DNA from: an uncultured cyanobacterium | GTDB taxonomy: Bacteria > Cyanobacteriota > Cyanobacteriia > Cyanobacteriales > Chroococcidiopsidaceae | Length of the DNA: 54,737 nucleotides | Reading direction: 5' to 3' | NCBI GenBank assembly: GCA_946221495.1 | Contig: CAMIFA010000009.1 | Span: forward strand, 1-54,737 | Shown here: piece after piece, positions 51,487-54,737 of the stretch | How the letters are laid out: each line of letters begins with the position of its first letter | Numbering within the stretch: the stretch's first letter is position 1 | Translations under genes and position numbers: made by a program | The notes under the pieces: generated by a model | Database searches by the model: none | Seen by the model: only the letters and a program-made list of their open reading frames with translations | Told to the model about the DNA's origin: nothing

Positions 51487-52074
51487 TTACATTATTTGCT
51501 CTAGAGATAATACAAACCCAGGCAAAACATTTTCTCCTGATAAAGATGAAGGATTTTCAAGAATCTCAACATCTTGATTGAGGCGATAAATTTCTACTTG
51601 TTTATTTTTTGGATTAATTAACCATCCTAAGCGAACACCATTATTCATATACTCTTGCATTTTCTCCCGTAATTTTTCTAGGGAATCGCTAGGAGAGCGC
51701 AACTCAACAACAAAATCAGGACATAGGGGAGCAAATGTCTCTTGCTGTTCCGGTGTTAAAGCCTCCCACCTTTCACGCTTTACCCAAGACGCATCAGGAG
51801 AGCGATCCGCACCATTCGGTAGTTTGAAGCCAGTTGAAGAGCCAAAGGCAACGCCTAGATTGTTCTGAGAACTCCAGTTTTCTAGTTGAGCTGCGATTTT
51901 GATACAGCGTCTGCCAGTGTCACTGCCTGTAGGTGGCATAATTATGACTTCTCCTACTTCTGTGCGCTCAAATCTTAAGTCGTGGTTGTTCTGACACAGC
52001 TGAAAAAACTGCTCATCTGTCAATTCGATATTTAGTTGAAGTGTAGGAGGTAAGGTAATCGTTGCCACATCCAT
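51487..52074 (-). CDS. Uma2 family endonuclease-like protein
   Basis: A 195-residue protein with the Uma2 pattern: TGSDTGRRCIKIAAQLENW, LPNGADRSPDASWVKRERW, FVVELRSPSDSLEKLREKMQEYMNNG and LINPKNKQVEIYR. Established: Uma2 is a PD-(D/E)xK-fold family expanded in cyanobacteria with uncertain function. Active-site Asp and Glu (DFVVELRS) are present, the final Lys is less clear. It is probably a stand-alone copy. Confidence 0.9.
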   Translation of the reverse strand: MDVATITLPPTLQLNIELTDEQFFQLCQNNHDLRFERTEVGEVIIMPPTGSDTGRRCIKIAAQLENWSSQNNLGVAFGSSTGFKLPNGADRSPDASWVKRERWEALTPEQQETFAPLCPDFVVELRSPSDSLEKLREKMQEYMNNGVRLGWLINPKNKQVEIYRLNQDVEILENPSSLSGENVLPGFVLSLEQIM

Positions 52075-52318
52075 GATATTAATCCAATTAACTTATTTTT
52101 TAATTTAACCTTGGTTTTTGAGAAAGCGATCGCTTTTGAATTGATGTAAAGCTCTTATGATAACTATTGAGCTAGCACAGACAACCTTGAATAAGCAGTA
52201 AACTTATATCTTCTGCACTAGAAATAAATTGAATAGTACGCGGAGCGATCGCCTATTACAGTTATCTAATTTTTCTTATTATAATTTTTGCCACACTTGT
52301 AGTAATACTTTTTACTGA

Positions 52319-52660
52319 TTAAAATAAAATATTTGAAATTGAAATCAGCCTAGCAAAATATTCTTTAGTTTCTTTAATTAAGAAAAGCTTATTCTTTAAA
52401 TCACTAAATATAATCTTAACCACTTTTTTGCCAACAGATACCTGCTTGGGTAAACTATCTAAAGCTGCAAAGTAAACTAAACCAAAAATTACTTCATAAG
52501 TACCTGTATCGAAGCTAGGTAAATTAACATTATCAACTACGTTAATAATAATTGTTAGTATAAGTCCAAAGCCAGTATTTAAGATAATGCCATCAATTAA
52601 AGCTGTGGCAAATCTTTCCCAGAAGCTTTGATAGTTCATTTTTTCTGTTTTTTCATGCAT
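52319..52660 (-). CDS. RDD family membrane protein, short or truncated
   Basis: A 113-residue protein: SFWERFATALIDGIIL and SLPKQVSVGKKVVKIIFSD are RDD-family signatures, with two membrane spans. Usual members have three spans and about 130-160 residues; this one ends soon after EYFARLISISNILF, and no continuation of the family sequence is seen in the next 80 bp. So it may have lost its third span. Translation may start at Met8 (52639). Confidence 0.7.
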   Translation of the reverse strand: MHEKTEKMNYQSFWERFATALIDGIILNTGFGLILTIIINVVDNVNLPSFDTGTYEVIFGLVYFAALDSLPKQVSVGKKVVKIIFSDLKNKLFLIKETKEYFARLISISNILF

Positions 52661-53081
52661 TGCTCTGGGTTACTCCAAGCTGATACTTATACAACTTAAT
52701 TAAGAAATAAATTTAACGTTACCTTTGCTCGGTATCCAAGAGAAAATCTACGGATAAATTTAGTTAAGTAAAAATTTAATCACTATTTCTACGGAGCTAC
52801 GATTTACTAAACTTCTGGTAGAAATACTTCAGTTGTTATGTTGTATCCTCAGCTTCAGCGAAGGGACTAAAACATCTAAATATTCTTAAATGCAGCGAAG
52901 AGTTGAGAATGACCAAGACATCTGTTTTTACCATTACAAGTAAGACTGAGTTGGCAAAAGTTAGCTTTCTTAATTGCTGTGCCTTGTATCTATGTCTAAA
53001 GTAGTATCTCCAAGGCAGATGTAACGAACTGTAATAATGAAAGAAAATCGTAGTAAGTAATACAACCGCAAAACGAACTAA
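52661..53081. other. Intergenic region between the RDD and heme-oxygenase-like genes
   Basis: About 420 bp between divergent genes. A 102-codon minus-strand frame overlapping the next gene's start is a shadow. No repeat or operator stands out. Confidence 0.4.
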
Positions 53082-54197
53082 ATGCAGAGTAACACCGCTA
53101 TCAAAAGCACTGACACTGAAACAGAAATTACAGCAACCGCTCAACTAATAGGTAAATATGCTGATGCCGAACAGCAATTTATCCAACTGCTGGATCTCGA
53201 AGATTTAGATAACAAACTAGCAGCACAGCCAGAAATTGCGAGTAAATTTGAGGAAGCGATCGCCACAGCTATCCAAGAAGCGTACAAGGCAGAATTAGGC
53301 AACGATCCAGCACATCTCTTTCTCCAACGGGTGCTTTATCGCATCAATCGTCTGAAGCTATTTTGGTACGACGATCTGCGCCACTACACCAACGAACGTT
53401 CTGAATACTTGCGTAAGGTACGCGACTCCATTGAAGCATCTTGGCAAGAATGGGAATTAGCACAAATTGACGTTGCCGCACTCCAACAAGAAGATGTTGC
53501 ACAAGGATTAACTGCACGTAGCGCTAGGGATCTAAATCCACCTTTGTCTGATGATAGCCGTTATCTGCAATCACAAATGACTGAGGCAGGATACCGCCGT
53601 GTCTTGGCGATCGCCTCTTTTGATGGTTTAGTTGAAGGTAGTCGGCTTTCGCGTATCCTGGGTGGCGCTGCTAATGAAGTGCAGTCAACGCTGACAAAGG
53701 TATTATTAGAAGAATACGGGAATGGTCGCTTATCTCGTAAACACTCTACTTATTTTGCTCAAATGCTGTCTGAGTTTGGCATGAACACCCAACCAGAGGC
53801 ATACTTTGATTTAGTGCCTTGGGAAGTCTTAGTTTGTGCTAATCATAACTTCTTAGTAACTGAGCGGAAAATTTATTTCCTTCGCTACAACGGTGGGTTA
53901 ACATATTTTGAAGTTGCGGGACCTGCGGCGTATAGAAACTACCTTGCAGCAGCACAACGCTTGGGATTATCACAAGCCGCAATGGGTTACTGGGAACTAC
54001 ACATCAGAGAAGATGAGCGTCACGGACAATGGATGCTAGATGATGTCGCCTTACCATTAGCTAAACAGTACCCTAATGAAGCTTGGGAACTATTACTAGG
54101 ATATGACCAAGAGAAGTTAATGGGCGATCGCGCTGGCGCAGCTGTAGTAATATCAGCGCGTGCAGCAGATACCGCAGCAAGCGCTCAAACTGAGTAA
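53082..54197 (+). CDS. Heme-oxygenase-like iron-containing redox protein
   Basis: A 371-residue protein. The C-terminal two thirds fit the heme-oxygenase-like diiron oxidase (HDO)/iron-containing redox family: LLEEYGNGRLSRKHSTYFAQML carries Glu210/211 and His221, and MGYWELHIREDERHGQWMLDDV carries Glu305, Glu310, Asp311, His314 and Asp320 as candidate iron ligands. The N-terminal 150 residues are helical with Trp/Tyr-rich FWYDDLRHYTNER. Relatives oxidise unusual amino-acid or fatty substrates using a labile di-iron centre; the substrate here is unknown. The gene is followed by a hairpin. Confidence 0.75.
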   Translation: MQSNTAIKSTDTETEITATAQLIGKYADAEQQFIQLLDLEDLDNKLAAQPEIASKFEEAIATAIQEAYKAELGNDPAHLFLQRVLYRINRLKLFWYDDLRHYTNERSEYLRKVRDSIEASWQEWELAQIDVAALQQEDVAQGLTARSARDLNPPLSDDSRYLQSQMTEAGYRRVLAIASFDGLVEGSRLSRILGGAANEVQSTLTKVLLEEYGNGRLSRKHSTYFAQMLSEFGMNTQPEAYFDLVPWEVLVCANHNFLVTERKIYFLRYNGGLTYFEVAGPAAYRNYLAAAQRLGLSQAAMGYWELHIREDERHGQWMLDDVALPLAKQYPNEAWELLLGYDQEKLMGDRAGAAVVISARAADTAASAQTE

Positions 54198-54222
54198 TAT
54201 AGATATCCGCAGATTATTGGTG

Positions 54223-54265
54223 GTACGTCCCTTCCGAAAACTTGCTTTCTAAGAATGGGACGTAC
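54223..54265. terminator. Stem-loop after the heme-oxygenase-like gene
   Basis: Perfect 9-bp arms GTACGTCCC (54223-54231) and GGGACGTAC (54257-54265) with a 25-base loop. It lies between convergent genes. No T tract is clear, so termination is likely but not certain. Confidence 0.55.
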
Positions 54266-54273
54266 TCTAATAT

Positions 54274-54737
54274 TTACAAAGCTGTAATCAACTTGAGTAA
54301 TTCAGTAGATAAATTTACCTTTGATTTCTCTTGCTTCGTAAATAAAACACCTGCTAAAAGATAAATATTCTCTGAATAGAAAGCCATATTATTTCTACGT
54401 AGCTCTTCTATTCTACTTCTCACTTTTGGCTCAGAACTATAATACCCAAACTCTAAAGGTGTAATTACAAAATTAGCAACATAGTAACCTTTTGTTATTG
54501 CATAATCAATTAAACCTTCTGGATTAGAATAACTGGAAACCATCAGTAGTGCATTTTGATAATCTAACGACAGAAGCTTTTTTGTAAGTGTAATTCCATC
54601 TATCCCCCCATGTAATAATGGCTGATGAATTTTGTTGTCTATTGCTGGAAGATACGGCGGATTTGATATTAGATAATCTGCTTGAGGTTTAGAAGAATCA
54701 AAAAATGATTTGTTATGAATAATATATTTATCAGTTA
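54274..54737 (-). CDS. SAM-dependent methyltransferase, NPPY class, 3' part only
   Basis: The frame is open from the right window edge to the stop at 54274, so the N-terminus is outside the window. Reading inwards: ADYLISNPPYLPAID, then LHGGIDGITLTKKLLS, a short basic helix and a C-terminus of alternating strands and helices. ISNPPY is the catalytic motif of N6-adenine or glutamine methyltransferases such as PrmC-like proteins. The motif and tail suggest a small methyltransferase, but the substrate cannot be told from this fragment. A Met at 54543 begins a shorter internal frame and is not the true start. Confidence 0.75.
   Translation of the reverse strand, partial: TDKYIIHNKSFFDSSKPQADYLISNPPYLPAIDNKIHQPLLHGGIDGITLTKKLLSLDYQNALLMVSSYSNPEGLIDYAITKGYYVANFVITPLEFGYYSSEPKVRSRIEELRRNNMAFYSENIYLLAGVLFTKQEKSKVNLSTELLKLITAL

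Noticed and set aside
52836..53144. A 102-codon minus-strand frame
   Set aside because: Overlaps the start of the heme-oxygenase-like gene on the other strand and has no family-like pattern; a shadow.
1..54737. CRISPR array
   Set aside because: No run of regularly spaced direct repeats of 25-40 bp was seen on reading either strand.

Overview
The window is a 54.7 kb piece of a cyanobacterial chromosome. Evidence: the octamer GCGATCGC (HIP1) recurs throughout, photosynthetic genes are present (petG, a cytochrome cM gene, ftrV), and there are cyanobacterial or plastid-lineage families (Ftn2/ARC6, DUF1995, DUF3370, DUF4912, ArsA with an HSP20-like tail). I cannot fix the genus. The dnaA-dnaN neighbourhood and the many small dispersed repeats resemble Nostocales/Chroococcidiopsis-type genomes, but that is only an impression.

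Layout. 0-6.1 kb: an EcsC-like protein, a large hypothetical, a DUF3370 protein, a C15-peptidase-like protein, then hisH, a small hypothetical and rsmD. 6.1-6.9 kb: petG (39 codons, GTG start) and a cytochrome cM-like gene. 6.9-12.1 kb (minus strand): a GT1-type glycosyltransferase downstream of an MsbA-like ABC exporter, a DedA protein and ahcY. 12.2-15.9 kb: an MscS channel, three small hypotheticals (one interrupted by a small repeat) and a DUF1995 protein. 16.0-18.0 kb: a HIP1-poor accessory patch with three small orphan genes and an IS5-type insertion sequence. 18.0-19.9 kb: def and an HtrA protease. 20.2-23.4 kb: dnaA, a roughly 650 bp spacer with a cluster of DnaA-box-like sequences (probable oriC), and dnaN. 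23.5-29.4 kb (minus strand): ArsA-type ATPase, a hypothetical, DUF4912 and ftn2. 29.6-32.8 kb: pdhA, an aldose epimerase, tRNA-Lys(UUU) and a CmcI-like methyltransferase. 33-35.5 kb: a GH10-like hydrolase and a protein with a duplicated domain. 35.5-38.6 kb: an accessory island with a MITE-like element and a Type II restriction-modification system (controller, endonuclease, methyltransferase) bracketed by imperfect direct repeats. 38.7-54.7 kb: mostly housekeeping genes (fba, a nitrilase, an adenosine-deaminase-like gene, purA, rplY, a phosphotransferase-kinase fusion, a YdcF protein, ftrV, NfeD plus SPFH, a Zur-like regulator, purS-purQ), then a pentapeptide protein, a Uma2 nuclease, a short RDD protein, a heme-oxygenase-like protein and a methyltransferase cut by the window edge.

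How the genes fit together. Replication initiation (dnaA, oriC, dnaN), purine synthesis and turnover (purA, purS, purQ, ahcY, the deaminase-like gene), carbon metabolism (fba, pdhA, epimerase) and photosynthetic electron flow and redox control (petG, cytM, ftrV) make up the core. The most unusual items are two covarying hairpins of one architecture about 9.4 kb apart (22165-22206 and 31555-31596), the repeat-interrupted gene at 14271-14675, the repeat-flanked restriction-modification island, and several small genes of unknown function. I did not find a clearly new multi-gene system. No CRISPR array is visible.
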